From: Paludibacter sp.
GTDB taxonomy: Bacteria; Bacteroidota; Bacteroidia; Bacteroidales; Paludibacteraceae
Reading direction: 5' to 3'
NCBI GenBank assembly: GCA_028690665.1
Contig: JAQVAV010000002.1
Span: 310,001 to 374,000, forward strand
DNA length: 64,000 nt
The position numbers and the translations under genes are program-made. Positions 1-8,426 of this stretch are shown here, piece by piece (the first letter of the stretch is position 1; each line of letters starts with the position of its first letter). Under the pieces are notes generated by a model that worked only from the letters and a program-made list of their open reading frames with translations, had not been told where the DNA came from and made no database searches.

Positions 1-2
1 TT

Positions 3-161
3 AAGTATGATAACACTATGACCAAAGAAAAATTTGTGGAATATGCCATTGAAGATGGTTTTGATTTTACAGTGGAGGAACTAACCCAGGTTTTGAGAGA
101 AAATGGTGATATGTTCGAATCTTATGGTAACCCTCCTAAAAAAAGTATCTGGCTGAAATAA
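3..161 (+). CDS. C-terminal end of a small Nif11-like protein (partial)
   Basis: The frame is open from the window edge to TAA at 159-161 and has an internal ATG at 18, so the full start is either at 18 or outside the window. The 47 residues from that ATG contain an acidic stretch with the pattern EKFVEYAIEDGFDFTVEEL. This resembles the conserved end of Nif11-type domains (A-x3-GFDFT-x-EEL), found in leader peptides and in stand-alone small proteins. The tail after it is short and ends KKSIWLK. A hairpin terminator follows about 50 bp downstream. The Nif11 assignment rests on one motif and is tentative; whether this is a RiPP precursor leader cannot be seen. Confidence 0.45.
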   Translation, partial: KYDNTMTKEKFVEYAIEDGFDFTVEELTQVLRENGDMFESYGNPPKKSIWLK

Positions 162-208
162 GTTTGAATTGATTGTAATTTTCTGTTTCGGTTCAGTTAA
201 AGGTAAAC

Positions 209-236
209 GCCCCGGTCTATACGATCGGGGTTTGTT
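209..236 (+). terminator. Rho-independent terminator after the Nif11-like gene
   Basis: An 8-bp stem starting CCCCGG and ending CGGGG encloses a 5-nt loop and is followed by a T-rich run (TTTGTTATTTT). It ends the transcript of the partial gene at the window edge. Confidence 0.75.
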
Positions 237-385
237 ATTTTATGGGGTTCGACTCGAATTTAACAATGAGTATTGTTAATGTTTTTATATGATTGGGGTT
301 TATAAGATTAATTAGAGTGGTTAGGAAAATTCTCGGTTTATAATATAGAAGTACATTGATTTATAAATTTTTTATAATGAACTTA

Positions 386-563
386 TCTTGACTTTTAAAT
401 CAAGGCAGAATTAACGAGTATAATATTCCCTTTTCAGACAGAAAATACAGAAAATACAGATTTTATTCTCTACAGATTTCTGTAATCCTGATTCTATCGA
501 GGAATCTTTTGTCTTATTTTTCTAATCTTTATTGAAACAAAGAATTACTACGAAAAGTCAAGA
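386..563. repeat. MITE-like repeat family B, copy 1
   Basis: The element is bounded by perfect 11-bp inverted repeats: TCTTGACTTTT at 386-396 and AAAAGTCAAGA at 553-563. The interior shares blocks with the copy at 21529-21703, including GACAGAAAATAC and TTTTGTCTTAT. No reading frame is carried. It fills most of the 487-bp gap between the terminator and the GH43 gene; the rest of that gap shows nothing else I can support. Confidence 0.7.
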
Positions 564-648
564 CGAGTTCAATATAATTTGAATTGATCTATTATTTTTA
601 CACCTTGTATTTTTAGGTTTTAAGCAGTTAATTTTATAAAGAAAAATT

Positions 649-1641
649 ATGCAGAAAAAATTTAAGGGGTCAGTTGCTTTCTTAACTTGTATTTTGTTTA
701 TTATTCCTCTTTGGGGACAAAAGTCAGGAAATCCTGTTTTCAAGGGTTGGTATGCTGATCCTGAAGGAGTTGTGTTTGAAAATAAGTATTGGGTTTTTCC
801 TACATACTCTGCTCCTTATAACGAACAAGTTTTTATGGATGCCTTTTCCTCGCCTGACCTGATAAACTGGACAAAACATAGCCATATTATAGATACAATT
901 TCTATTAAATGGGCAAAATGTGCTATGTGGGCACCTGCCATTGTGAAAAAAGGAAAACAGTATTTTTTATTTTTTAGTGCCAATGATATTCAGAATGATC
1001 ATTCGGTCGGAGGTATTGGTGTTGCAGTAGCTCAAAAACCGGAAGGTCCCTACAAAGATTATCTGGGCAAGCCATTATTGGATAAGTTTCATAATGGAGC
1101 GCAGCCTATTGACCAGTTCATTTTTCGTGATGTTGATGGGCAGCATTATATGATATACGGAGGTTGGCGTCATTGTAATATTGTTCGGTTAAGTAATGAT
1201 TTTAAGAGCATTTTACCTTATAAAGATGGAACAACCTTTCGTGAAATTACTCCGGATGGATACGTTGAAGGACCTTTTATGTTCTGCAAAAACGGGAGAT
1301 ATTATTTCATGTGGTCGGAAGGGGGCTGGACAGGTCCTGATTACAGGGTGGCTTATGCTATTGCGGATTCTCCTTTTGGGCCTTTTAAGAGGATCGGAAC
1401 GGTTTTGCAACAGGATCCGAAAGTTGCCACCGGTGCGGGACATCATTCTGTGATTAATGTTCCCGGAACAGACAAATGGTATATTGTGTATCATCGACGC
1501 CCGCTGGGTGAAACTGATGGAAATGCCCGTGTAACCTGTATCGACAAATTAGAATTTGACGAAAAAGGCTTTATTAAGCCTGTAGTAATTACTTTTGATG
1601 GTGTTGAGGCGAGGCCTCTGAAATGGTCCAAAGATAGATAA
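649..1641 (+). CDS. Glycoside hydrolase family 43 protein, secreted
   Basis: This 330-aa protein is a five-bladed beta-propeller glycosidase of GH43 type, a family of arabinofuranosidases, xylosidases and galactosidases. A signal peptide covers about residues 1-23 and ends before QKSG. The three acidic residues expected for GH43 are visible: the base Asp37 in YADPEG, the pKa-setting Asp155 in IDQFIF, and the acid Glu207 in YVEGPF. There is no lipobox and no sorting domain, so it is probably periplasmic. It is on the strand opposite to the alginate locus and is separated from it by a bidirectional terminator, so it need not belong to it. The exact substrate cannot be told from the sequence. 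Confidence 0.85.
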   Translation: MQKKFKGSVAFLTCILFIIPLWGQKSGNPVFKGWYADPEGVVFENKYWVFPTYSAPYNEQVFMDAFSSPDLINWTKHSHIIDTISIKWAKCAMWAPAIVKKGKQYFLFFSANDIQNDHSVGGIGVAVAQKPEGPYKDYLGKPLLDKFHNGAQPIDQFIFRDVDGQHYMIYGGWRHCNIVRLSNDFKSILPYKDGTTFREITPDGYVEGPFMFCKNGRYYFMWSEGGWTGPDYRVAYAIADSPFGPFKRIGTVLQQDPKVATGAGHHSVINVPGTDKWYIVYHRRPLGETDGNARVTCIDKLEFDEKGFIKPVVITFDGVEARPLKWSKDR

Positions 1642-1686
1642 CATAATTTCCAATCTCGTTTAGGATATTTATCGGAGGAGGTAAAA

Positions 1687-1725
1687 AATCCCTGCAACCG
1701 GGAAGTCAGTCCGGTTACAGGGATT
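1687..1725. terminator. Bidirectional hairpin terminator between convergent genes
   Basis: Two 15-bp arms, AATCCCTGCAACCGG and CCGGTTACAGGGATT, pair with one G-T mismatch around a 9-nt loop. The hairpin lies between the convergent GH43 and SDR genes and is flanked by an A-run on one side and T-rich sequence on the other, so it can stop both transcripts. Confidence 0.8.
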
Positions 1726-1752
1726 CGTTTCAGGTGTTAGTGTTTGTATAAT

Positions 1753-2505
1753 CTATGAGAAGAAAATTCCTCCATTGATGTCGATATTGGTACCTGTTAT
1801 ATAATCGGACTCATTGCAGGCAAGGAAAGTTACGAGATCAGCCACATCCTGTGTGTCGCCTTCTCTGCGTAAGGGGTAAATTCCTTTCATACGTTCACGA
1901 TTTTCAGGGGTGTTAAATCTGTCGTGGAACGATGTTGCAATTGTTCCAGGAGCAAGTGCATTCACTCTGATTCCTTGTGGACCAAGTTCTTTGGCCATTG
2001 AACGGGTAAATGTCATTACAGCACCTTTGGCAGTTGCGTATAATGATGCACCCGGGCCTCCACCATCTCTGGCTGCTAAAGATGAGAAATTGATGATTGA
2101 TGAGCCGGATGGCATATATGGAACAACTTCGCGAGTACATAGCCAGCAACTTTTCATATTTACATCCATGAGAAAGTTGTACCATTTTTCATCTTGTTCT
2201 ACAATTGTTTTGCGTCCTACAATGCCACCTACAACATTTACAAGTACATGAATCTGATCCCCGTATTTAGCAACAGCTTCATTAAAAAGATGTTTTACAT
2301 CTTCAGCTTTTGTCATATCTCCCTGGACGATGATTCCTTCACTTCCAAGATTCTGCACCATTTTCAAAGTTTCTTCAGCATCTGCCTGATTGTCAAAATA
2401 GTTGATAACAACTTTGGCGCCTTCTGATGCCAATCTTACTGAAATCGCACGTCCTAAATCGCGCGCACCACCTGTTATGATGGCTACTTTACCTTTTAAT
2501 CTCAT
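1753..2505 (-). CDS. SDR-family reductase, probable DEH (alginate monomer) reductase
   Basis: This 250-aa protein is a classical short-chain dehydrogenase. The cofactor-binding glycine motif is TGGARDLG (residues 11-18), the serine is Ser141 or Ser142, and the catalytic pair is Tyr156 and Lys160. The C-terminal DINGG motif is typical of FabG-like members. In known alginate loci an SDR of this size reduces 4-deoxy-L-erythro-5-hexoseulose uronate (DEH) to 2-keto-3-deoxygluconate. The place at the end of the PL17-cupin-transporter operon supports that role. It follows the transporter gene with a 49-bp gap. The SDR fold is certain; the substrate is inferred from neighbours. Confidence 0.85.
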   Translation of the reverse strand: MRLKGKVAIITGGARDLGRAISVRLASEGAKVVINYFDNQADAEETLKMVQNLGSEGIIVQGDMTKAEDVKHLFNEAVAKYGDQIHVLVNVVGGIVGRKTIVEQDEKWYNFLMDVNMKSCWLCTREVVPYMPSGSSIINFSSLAARDGGGPGASLYATAKGAVMTFTRSMAKELGPQGIRVNALAPGTIATSFHDRFNTPENRERMKGIYPLRREGDTQDVADLVTFLACNESDYITGTNIDINGGIFFS

Positions 2506-2554
2506 AATTAATTTAATATTATATATGCTTTAAAAATTCGTTTTTTCGGAATAA

Positions 2555-4018
2555 TTATTTAATCTGTTCTATTTTTCCAACAGTTATAAATACAGATGCT
2601 AATGAAAGAGGAACTAATGCTGCTAAAAGTCCGAACAGAAGCGGCCAGCTTGATATTTGTCCGGCAAAGAGTATGGCCAGGATAGTTCCGAATACAGCCG
2701 ATGCACCACCTAATCCGGCTAATGAACCGACGGATTTTCCACAGTGTAAATCGCTTGGCAGTGTTTGAATATTGGTAATTGTAAACTGGAATCCTCCCAG
2801 CACAAAAGCCATTAAAATAACTGCCACTACAGCATTGGGAACGAGTACGGAAGCAATCACTGCCGGGATAATAATCGAACCTCCGAGCAACATGGCTGTC
2901 TTGCGGGCTTTGTCCACACTGTGTCCTTTTTTAATCAAATGACCGGAGAACCATCCGCCGGAAATACTTCCAATCATGGCTCCAACATAGGGAATCCATG
3001 CTGAAAATGCCAGTTCTTTGATATTGAGTTGGAACTGATCGACCAGATACATTGGTAAATATGTTACGAACATCCACCAGATCGGGTCTAAAAAGAATCG
3101 TCCGAGTATGACAGAGTAATTCTTTTTATTAGACAATAACTCTTTCCAGCTTTTGCCTTTCTCGTTTGTTATTTTTGATTCGGGTTGACCGCTTAAAATA
3201 TATTCTCTTTCTTCAGAAGTTATCCAGTTGTGTTCTTTTGGCCCTTTTTTGTTAATGATAAGCCATGGAATAACCCAAAGAATTCCCATGCCACCGACAA
3301 TGGCAAATGTAATCTGCCAGCCAAGAGATATGTAGAGCATGAGGATGACAATTGGCGCCAGAATAGAGCCAATGGATGCTGCCGCTCCGAATAATCCCTG
3401 TGCAAATGCCCGTTCTTTTTGAGGAAACCATTCTGCATTGCTTTTGGTAGCTCCGGGCCAGGGACCGGCTTCACCCAATCCTAACATCATGCGGAATGAC
3501 GTCAGTGATACTTTGCCCCGGGCTAAGGATGTCAGTGCATCGGCTGTACCCCATATCAGTACCGAAACCAAAAATCCGTGACGGGTACCGATTTTGTCGT
3601 ATAATTTCCCCGAAAAAAGCTGGCTCAGACCATAAGCAATCATAAAAAAGATGGTAATTTCTCCAAGAAAATCTTTGGCTTGTTTAGCGGCAACTTCCGG
3701 GGCTGATTCTGTGTCGACAATTCCAAGATCGTAGGCAATTCCCTGGCGGTTAACTACCGTATTTCCATTATTTTTGAGTGAAATGCGATTTTTCGACTGC
3801 ACGATTTCATTTCCTTTTTTTGATACAAGCCGATATGAATTTGTAGCCGGAACATATTCCGCCTGATTTTCTTTAAGTTCGGGGTTAATTTTATCAACCA
3901 ATTTGTATTCGATATTGGCCACCCACATGTAATTGAGTGTTCCTCTATCAAGATAATTGATAATGGTAATAAGCATAATCAACCCGATAACCCACCAACG
4001 CAATCCTTTTATTTTCAT
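2555..4018 (-). CDS. MFS hexuronate transporter (ExuT-like) with a long periplasmic insert
   Basis: This 487-aa membrane protein matches the anion:cation symporter branch of the major facilitator superfamily, which includes ExuT. It begins KGLRWWVIG, has the GxLYDKIGTRHG-type loop between TM2 and TM3, and shares the SNAEWFPQKERA segment with hexuronate transporters. Twelve hydrophobic segments can be traced. An insert of about 75-80 polar residues (about 35-115) separates TM1 from TM2 and should face the periplasm; E. coli ExuT has no such insert. The gene lies 6 bp after the cupin gene. It most likely imports alginate-derived unsaturated mono-uronates or DEH across the inner membrane. Confidence 0.88.
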   Translation of the reverse strand: MKIKGLRWWVIGLIMLITIINYLDRGTLNYMWVANIEYKLVDKINPELKENQAEYVPATNSYRLVSKKGNEIVQSKNRISLKNNGNTVVNRQGIAYDLGIVDTESAPEVAAKQAKDFLGEITIFFMIAYGLSQLFSGKLYDKIGTRHGFLVSVLIWGTADALTSLARGKVSLTSFRMMLGLGEAGPWPGATKSNAEWFPQKERAFAQGLFGAAASIGSILAPIVILMLYISLGWQITFAIVGGMGILWVIPWLIINKKGPKEHNWITSEEREYILSGQPESKITNEKGKSWKELLSNKKNYSVILGRFFLDPIWWMFVTYLPMYLVDQFQLNIKELAFSAWIPYVGAMIGSISGGWFSGHLIKKGHSVDKARKTAMLLGGSIIIPAVIASVLVPNAVVAVILMAFVLGGFQFTITNIQTLPSDLHCGKSVGSLAGLGGASAVFGTILAILFAGQISSWPLLFGLLAALVPLSLASVFITVGKIEQIK

Positions 4019-4024
4019 ATCTGG

Positions 4025-4366
4025 TTATTTTATAAAGTCCTCCCGAACAGGACTGAATGTGTCAATTAAAATTCCATCTTCGAGGCATACTGCTCCGTGT
4101 GAAACATCCGGCTCGATGTAAAAGCCATCACCGCCTTCAAGAATACGTTTTTCTCCGTTTATATTTACCTCGAATTTTCCGCTAACCACGTATGTACTTT
4201 GTGAATGGTAGTGTTCGTGTACATAACCTATAGCACCTTTTTTAAATAGAACTTTTACTAACATGAGTTGTCCATCATAGCCCATGATTTGGCGTGTTAC
4301 GCCTTCCGATGGATTCTCCCACGGAAGTTCGGAACTGATTAAGAAATTCTTGCTTTTTGTTTCCAT
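4025..4366 (-). CDS. KdgF-like cupin, uronate linearisation
   Basis: This 113-aa single-domain cupin has metal ligands His50, His52 and Gln56 in a HEHYHSQ motif, and a second motif GDGFYIEPDVSHG with His90. KdgF proteins of this size convert 4,5-unsaturated mono-uronates, released by alginate or pectin lyases, into the linear keto form DEH. The gene sits between the PL17 lyase gene (8 bp away) and the transporter gene (6 bp), exactly where that step is needed. There is no signal peptide, so it acts in the cytoplasm. The cupin fold is clear; the KdgF role is inferred from context and motif. Confidence 0.82.
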   Translation of the reverse strand: METKSKNFLISSELPWENPSEGVTRQIMGYDGQLMLVKVLFKKGAIGYVHEHYHSQSTYVVSGKFEVNINGEKRILEGGDGFYIEPDVSHGAVCLEDGILIDTFSPVREDFIK

Positions 4367-4374
4367 CTCTATAC

Positions 4375-6558
4375 TTAGTTTTTAAATTCAGAAAAATAAT
4401 AATTGCCGGAGAATTTATAACTTTCTCCATTGTAAATGAAGCTATTATGTTCTTTTGATATATCATTTGAAATTGCTAATAGAAAACTTTCTCCCTCTGT
4501 GGTTTCTATTGATATAACAGAAAGTTGACTATCATCTTTAATCAATTTGATTAATTTGATATTGCTTTTGTAGTTGACGGTTACTTCCCTTGTAAGATCG
4601 TATAATCCGTGAGGTTCTATTACCGAAACGAAGGTCTGGTTTTGTGTTCCTTCAATTCTCTGCATAAAACAAGGCTCATCTCTGAGATTAAAGTTCGGGT
4701 CTCCAGCTCCGACTCTGGTAAATAAAAATTCGGAAGCAGGATTATTTAAAGTTGTTATGGTATAAAAACGGTTCCCGTTTACCCATGTGAATACTGCATT
4801 CGACTGATCGGTTTTGCCTGTTCCTTCGAGCCATAAATGCTGGTATCCGTTTTTTGATCCGAGAGCTTTCAGTTCGGTCACGTTTTTTTGTACTCCGAAA
4901 TTTGTAGCAACTAATTGTCCCCTGTAGTAAAACGGAAAATCGTAAGTATGTACAGTGTCCGAAATAATGCGGTAAATATCTATGATTACCGGAAATTCAA
5001 ACGCAGCGTTGTTTATCATGGCTAAGGTACGTTGCATTTTTACGCCTTTGTAAGCATTATTTTCTGTGCCGGATACAATTTGTACATCTTTGTTCGATAC
5101 ATCGCTGTAAAGTATATTGGAGTGATGTAAAGAGGATATTTTTATATCATCGTTGAAATTAGTTGTTCCGTCGACTGTAACTGTATTGTGCGCTATTGTT
5201 TGTTTTGCCCAGCTTTCGTTTTCTTTGGTATAACGTCCTCCGTCTTTGGGTTCTATGTTTAGAAAACGGACAGCTCCATAATCAGTCAGAATTTTATTTC
5301 CATTGTCATAGAGGGAAATGGATAATTTATCGAAATGGCCGTGTGACAATCCGTGAGAAGTTGCTTTGAACACCATGCAGGTGTTGTTGCTACGTAAAAT
5401 ACCTACTCCGCCTTCATCACCGTTTGGTCCATCACGCAAGATTTCCGATTTGAATTCGAGCGGTTCATATTTCTTTTTATGTACAGCCTTTGCTGTTGCA
5501 ATCCCTGCATCGGATATTATATAAGCATTCTGCTCTTTGGCAATGTTCAGCAAATCAGTGTTTGCCGGATTGTTTTTATAGGCTATATCAACAGCATAGA
5601 CCACTTCCTGTGTATGGTAAGTTTTGGGCAGGGCATCGTTTAAAAAGAAAAATTCTCCGTCGTAAGCACTTTGAACCAGGGCGTGTACTGCTTTATTTAA
5701 TATGCCATTGCGGTAATTAAAAATATTCAGTTCGGGTTGCTTATTTTGTATTACCTGAGCAAAAGTCATAAATGGCCATATAGCATAACGCTGATAATAA
5801 GGGCCTTCTGTGAAATATCCATCCGGTGAGAACAGAATGTCCAATTGCCGGATGAACCCGGATTTTCCGTCCTTGTTCGAACCGTACAATGCTTTATCTA
5901 CCAAATCTTTATCTCCCATCGCATAACCAATCATCCCGACGGCAGCCGTTGCCCATGTTCCATGATTATGCATCTTGTTGAATACTTCGTAATTGGCCTC
6001 ATTGCCGTTTGAAATAAACTCGGCTATTGGATAAAACAGGTTTTTCTCGATATATTTTCTATCTTTTTCGTCAATATAATTGTAGACACAGTCGTAAGCA
6101 CAGGAAGTATGCACCAACCATACTGCTTCATTCAATGCCTGCCAGAAAAGTTTTCCAGGTGTTGATGATTTTGCAGCCGGATGTAATCCGAGGGTAGGAT
6201 AGAGGTCGGCATATTTAAGCAGCATGTTTTGTACGAATTGGGCGTATCCTTTTTTACCTGTAAGCTGGTACATAATACCTGCGGCGTACATTTCGTAGTA
6301 GTTGTTTTTATGCTTTTCGTGGGTATAACCACCTCCGCCGTCTTTCGGAACCGGGACAATAATTTCTTCAGCTAAAGCCTGATCGGCAATTTGGCGTTGC
6401 TCGTCCAGCGATTTATCAAATCCGGGATATTTTCCCATAGATGATTTGATTTCTTTTACTCCCTTAGGGGTAAGTAAAAGCCCCGGATGTTGAGCATAAG
6501 CTGCTAACGAAAAGATAGTTGTCAGAATGAAGAATATTGTTTTTCTGGTTTTATTCAT
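4375..6558 (-). CDS. PL17 oligoalginate lyase
   Basis: This lyase of about 727 aa releases unsaturated monomers from alginate oligosaccharides. I take the start at 6558 (MNKTRK), because the longer frame to 6585 runs into the operator and lacks a signal peptide; from 6558 a signal peptide ends near AAYAQ. From this start, Asn198-His199 (MHNHGTW) and Tyr255 (PYYQRY) match the order and spacing of the PL17 catalytic residues, and a SHGLSHGHFDK segment near residue 405 carries the further histidine. The N-terminal half is an alpha/alpha toroid and the C-terminal half a heparinase II/III-like beta-sheet domain. It is the first gene of the operon PL17-cupin-MFS-SDR and has its own promoter with two operators. 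Confidence 0.92.
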   Translation of the reverse strand: MNKTRKTIFFILTTIFSLAAYAQHPGLLLTPKGVKEIKSSMGKYPGFDKSLDEQRQIADQALAEEIIVPVPKDGGGGYTHEKHKNNYYEMYAAGIMYQLTGKKGYAQFVQNMLLKYADLYPTLGLHPAAKSSTPGKLFWQALNEAVWLVHTSCAYDCVYNYIDEKDRKYIEKNLFYPIAEFISNGNEANYEVFNKMHNHGTWATAAVGMIGYAMGDKDLVDKALYGSNKDGKSGFIRQLDILFSPDGYFTEGPYYQRYAIWPFMTFAQVIQNKQPELNIFNYRNGILNKAVHALVQSAYDGEFFFLNDALPKTYHTQEVVYAVDIAYKNNPANTDLLNIAKEQNAYIISDAGIATAKAVHKKKYEPLEFKSEILRDGPNGDEGGVGILRSNNTCMVFKATSHGLSHGHFDKLSISLYDNGNKILTDYGAVRFLNIEPKDGGRYTKENESWAKQTIAHNTVTVDGTTNFNDDIKISSLHHSNILYSDVSNKDVQIVSGTENNAYKGVKMQRTLAMINNAAFEFPVIIDIYRIISDTVHTYDFPFYYRGQLVATNFGVQKNVTELKALGSKNGYQHLWLEGTGKTDQSNAVFTWVNGNRFYTITTLNNPASEFLFTRVGAGDPNFNLRDEPCFMQRIEGTQNQTFVSVIEPHGLYDLTREVTVNYKSNIKLIKLIKDDSQLSVISIETTEGESFLLAISNDISKEHNSFIYNGESYKFSGNYYFSEFKN

Positions 6559-6573
6559 AATACTGTTCTCTAA

Positions 6574-6585
6574 TTGGTCAACCAA
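6574..6585. promoter_or_regulatory. Uronate-regulator operator O1 of the PL17 operon
   Basis: The sequence TTGGTCAACCAA fits TTGGT-NN-ACCAA, the form of ExuR/UxuR-type (GntR, FCD subfamily) sites. It lies between the predicted transcription start (about 6590, minus strand) and the PL17 start codon, so a bound repressor would block elongation or clearance. Confidence 0.8.
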
Positions 6586-6596
6586 TTTATATATTG

Positions 6597-6626
6597 CAAA
6601 TATAGAAAATAAAATTGGTCAACCAA
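6597..6626 (-). promoter_or_regulatory. PL17 operon promoter with overlapping operator O2
   Basis: On the minus strand, TTG (6626-6624), a 19-bp spacer and TATATTTG (6604-6597) match the Bacteroidota promoter consensus TTG-N19-TAnnTTTG. A second operator, TTGGTCAACCAA at 6615-6626, covers the -33 element. The stop codon of the upstream PL6 gene is at 6638, so this promoter sits in the gap and makes the PL17 group a separate unit. Confidence 0.8.
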
Positions 6627-6637
6627 AATAATTAAGC

Positions 6638-8368
6638 CTAATTTTTTATAAAGATTTTTTTTGTTGATATAGTACCGTTTGTACCTGCAAATTGTAGCAG
6701 ATATATTCCCTCCGGAATATTGTCGATAGTAATTGTAATATTTTGATTAATAATATGTTTTGCTTGTAATTTTCCCTGTAGATTGAATAACCGGATTATT
6801 CCCGAATCTTCGGACTGAATAATAATGTCTGTATTTTGTATTGAAAAACTCAGTCCGGTATTTTGTGTTTGTAAAACTAATGTTGTATTCTTATTAATAA
6901 AACTAACTCCTGTATTGTTCTGGCCAGGCATTTCTTTTGAAATTGTGCCTGTTATCTGGCTTGCTCCGGGAAGTTTGGCTGTAGAATTTCTTTCTCTTCC
7001 TCTGATGTCGTCTGTTATTTCAGGAAAATCGTCGGATTTATAATTCTGCAGGGCGGATGAAGTTGATGGTTCGTAAATGGGTGTTGTTGTGTTTGTGAGG
7101 TACATTTTTGCATTTTTTCCGGTAATAATCTGGGTTGATGTATAACTGAAGTTCGTGTATTTGCCCTGATTCATTAGATTATTTTTCCAGTTGACAGACA
7201 TTTCCGATATGTTGGTTTTGTCTATGGTAACGTTGTTGTATGATGAGGACGTATTGTATACGTGATTGTCTGCAATGGTCGTATTTACAGGAGGCAACGT
7301 TATTGTAGAGCTGCTACTGTAATTTACGCAAAATGCCTGACTGCAATTGACAAAGGTGTTATAAGCAATCGTGGCGTTTTGAACCTGAAAATATTCATTC
7401 AGTGCAGAATGCTCTTTTCCACGGACAATGCAGACTGCTGCCCGGAAATTAGTGCCACGCAGATTTTCGAAGTAATTGTTGTAGACTTTATGATTTTCGC
7501 CGATAATGCGCACTCCTCCGGTTTCCGAAATGTCATTTCCTATAAAGTAATTTCCGGCGACAATGCAGTTATTTCCGTGCCTTAAAGTCAGGGTGCCTTT
7601 ACATTCAAGGAACAGATTATTGGTATAAATATTTCCGCAGGACTTATTGGATACAATCTCTATTTCGCCGTTGCATTTTTCGAAAAAGTTGTTGCTTACG
7701 GTTACATTTGCAAACGTCATGGAGGTGGAACTGTCGCCTATACGGATAATTTCCTGCCCGTTAATTTCGTTACCATTGGCGTCGAGGTTGGCATTGCGGT
7801 AACCGAAATAATTATTGGTGATGATATGGTTGGCACTTAGGCCATCGGTAAGCCATACGACCATTAAAGTACCGGAATTTGTTTTATTTTCGAAATGACA
7901 ATATTCGACAGTATTGTTGCTGCCGTAAAGGGATACCCATTTACTGTCTACTGTATTATCCGAAGGATTGTAGTTAATGATTGTGGTGTTTTTCAAGGTA
8001 CAATGTGAGGCCGTTTCGTCGGAAGATGTTCTGAATGAAATAACGTCGTTGTTACTCAAGTTTCCATCTTTGAAATATAAACCGGAAATTATAATATATG
8101 TACCGGAAAATGAAATTCGGGAACTCCCGGTCAAAATAACATTTCCGGCTGTCTCAGCCTGTATAACCACCGGATTTGTTGAGGTGCCGATAGCTTTAAA
8201 CGAAATGTTTTGATTGTTCCATGTCCCGTTTTGTAAAACAATAGTATCTCCTGCTGACCAAACTCCTTTATTAATGGCCGATGCAGAAGAGACTTCGGTT
8301 TGTCTGGCATAAGTTGATATTACCAGACTCAGGAAAAATATGATGGTTATATAGTGATTTTTTTTCAT
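6638..8368 (-). CDS. PL6 alginate lyase with T9SS sorting domain
   Basis: This protein of 576 aa is a right-handed beta-helix lyase of the chondroitinase B/PL6 group. I choose the start at 8368 (MKKNHYIT), which gives a signal peptide ending near STYARQ; the longer frame to 8416 would translate through a hairpin. The catalytic pair is visible as Lys242 in EIVSNKS and Arg263 in LTLRHGNN. The last 80 residues form a T9SS type A sorting domain (NIPEGIYLLQF and ISTKKIFIK), so the enzyme is exported across the outer membrane. It is the last gene of the long operon that starts at 20691. It should cut polymeric or oligomeric alginate endolytically. Confidence 0.9.
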   Translation of the reverse strand: MKKNHYITIIFFLSLVISTYARQTEVSSASAINKGVWSAGDTIVLQNGTWNNQNISFKAIGTSTNPVVIQAETAGNVILTGSSRISFSGTYIIISGLYFKDGNLSNNDVISFRTSSDETASHCTLKNTTIINYNPSDNTVDSKWVSLYGSNNTVEYCHFENKTNSGTLMVVWLTDGLSANHIITNNYFGYRNANLDANGNEINGQEIIRIGDSSTSMTFANVTVSNNFFEKCNGEIEIVSNKSCGNIYTNNLFLECKGTLTLRHGNNCIVAGNYFIGNDISETGGVRIIGENHKVYNNYFENLRGTNFRAAVCIVRGKEHSALNEYFQVQNATIAYNTFVNCSQAFCVNYSSSSTITLPPVNTTIADNHVYNTSSSYNNVTIDKTNISEMSVNWKNNLMNQGKYTNFSYTSTQIITGKNAKMYLTNTTTPIYEPSTSSALQNYKSDDFPEITDDIRGRERNSTAKLPGASQITGTISKEMPGQNNTGVSFINKNTTLVLQTQNTGLSFSIQNTDIIIQSEDSGIIRLFNLQGKLQAKHIINQNITITIDNIPEGIYLLQFAGTNGTISTKKIFIKN

Positions 8369-8378
8369 AAAGATAATA

Positions 8379-8408
8379 CCGAAGTGCAGCGAAAAATCTG
8401 CACTTCGG
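8379..8408 (-). terminator. Strong intergenic hairpin between the 342-aa and PL6 genes
   Basis: Perfect 11-bp arms (CCGAAGTGCAG and CTGCACTTCGG) surround an 8-nt loop. On the minus strand the hairpin is followed by only a weak T run and then the PL6 start codon 10 nt on. It may act as a partial terminator or as an mRNA-stabilising processing site that sets PL6 expression. Confidence 0.6.
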
Positions 8409-8426
8409 TTCGGCAATCATCTGATT

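Noticed and set aside
558-743. Minus-strand frame overlapping the GH43 start
   Set aside because: It covers the signal peptide region of the GH43 gene in antisense and has no supporting signal.
6559-6585. Longer start for the PL17 gene
   Set aside because: It would translate the operator sequence and put nine extra polar residues before the signal peptide.
8369-8416. Longer start for the PL6 gene at 8368
   Set aside because: The added codons lie in a perfect hairpin and destroy the signal peptide N-terminus.
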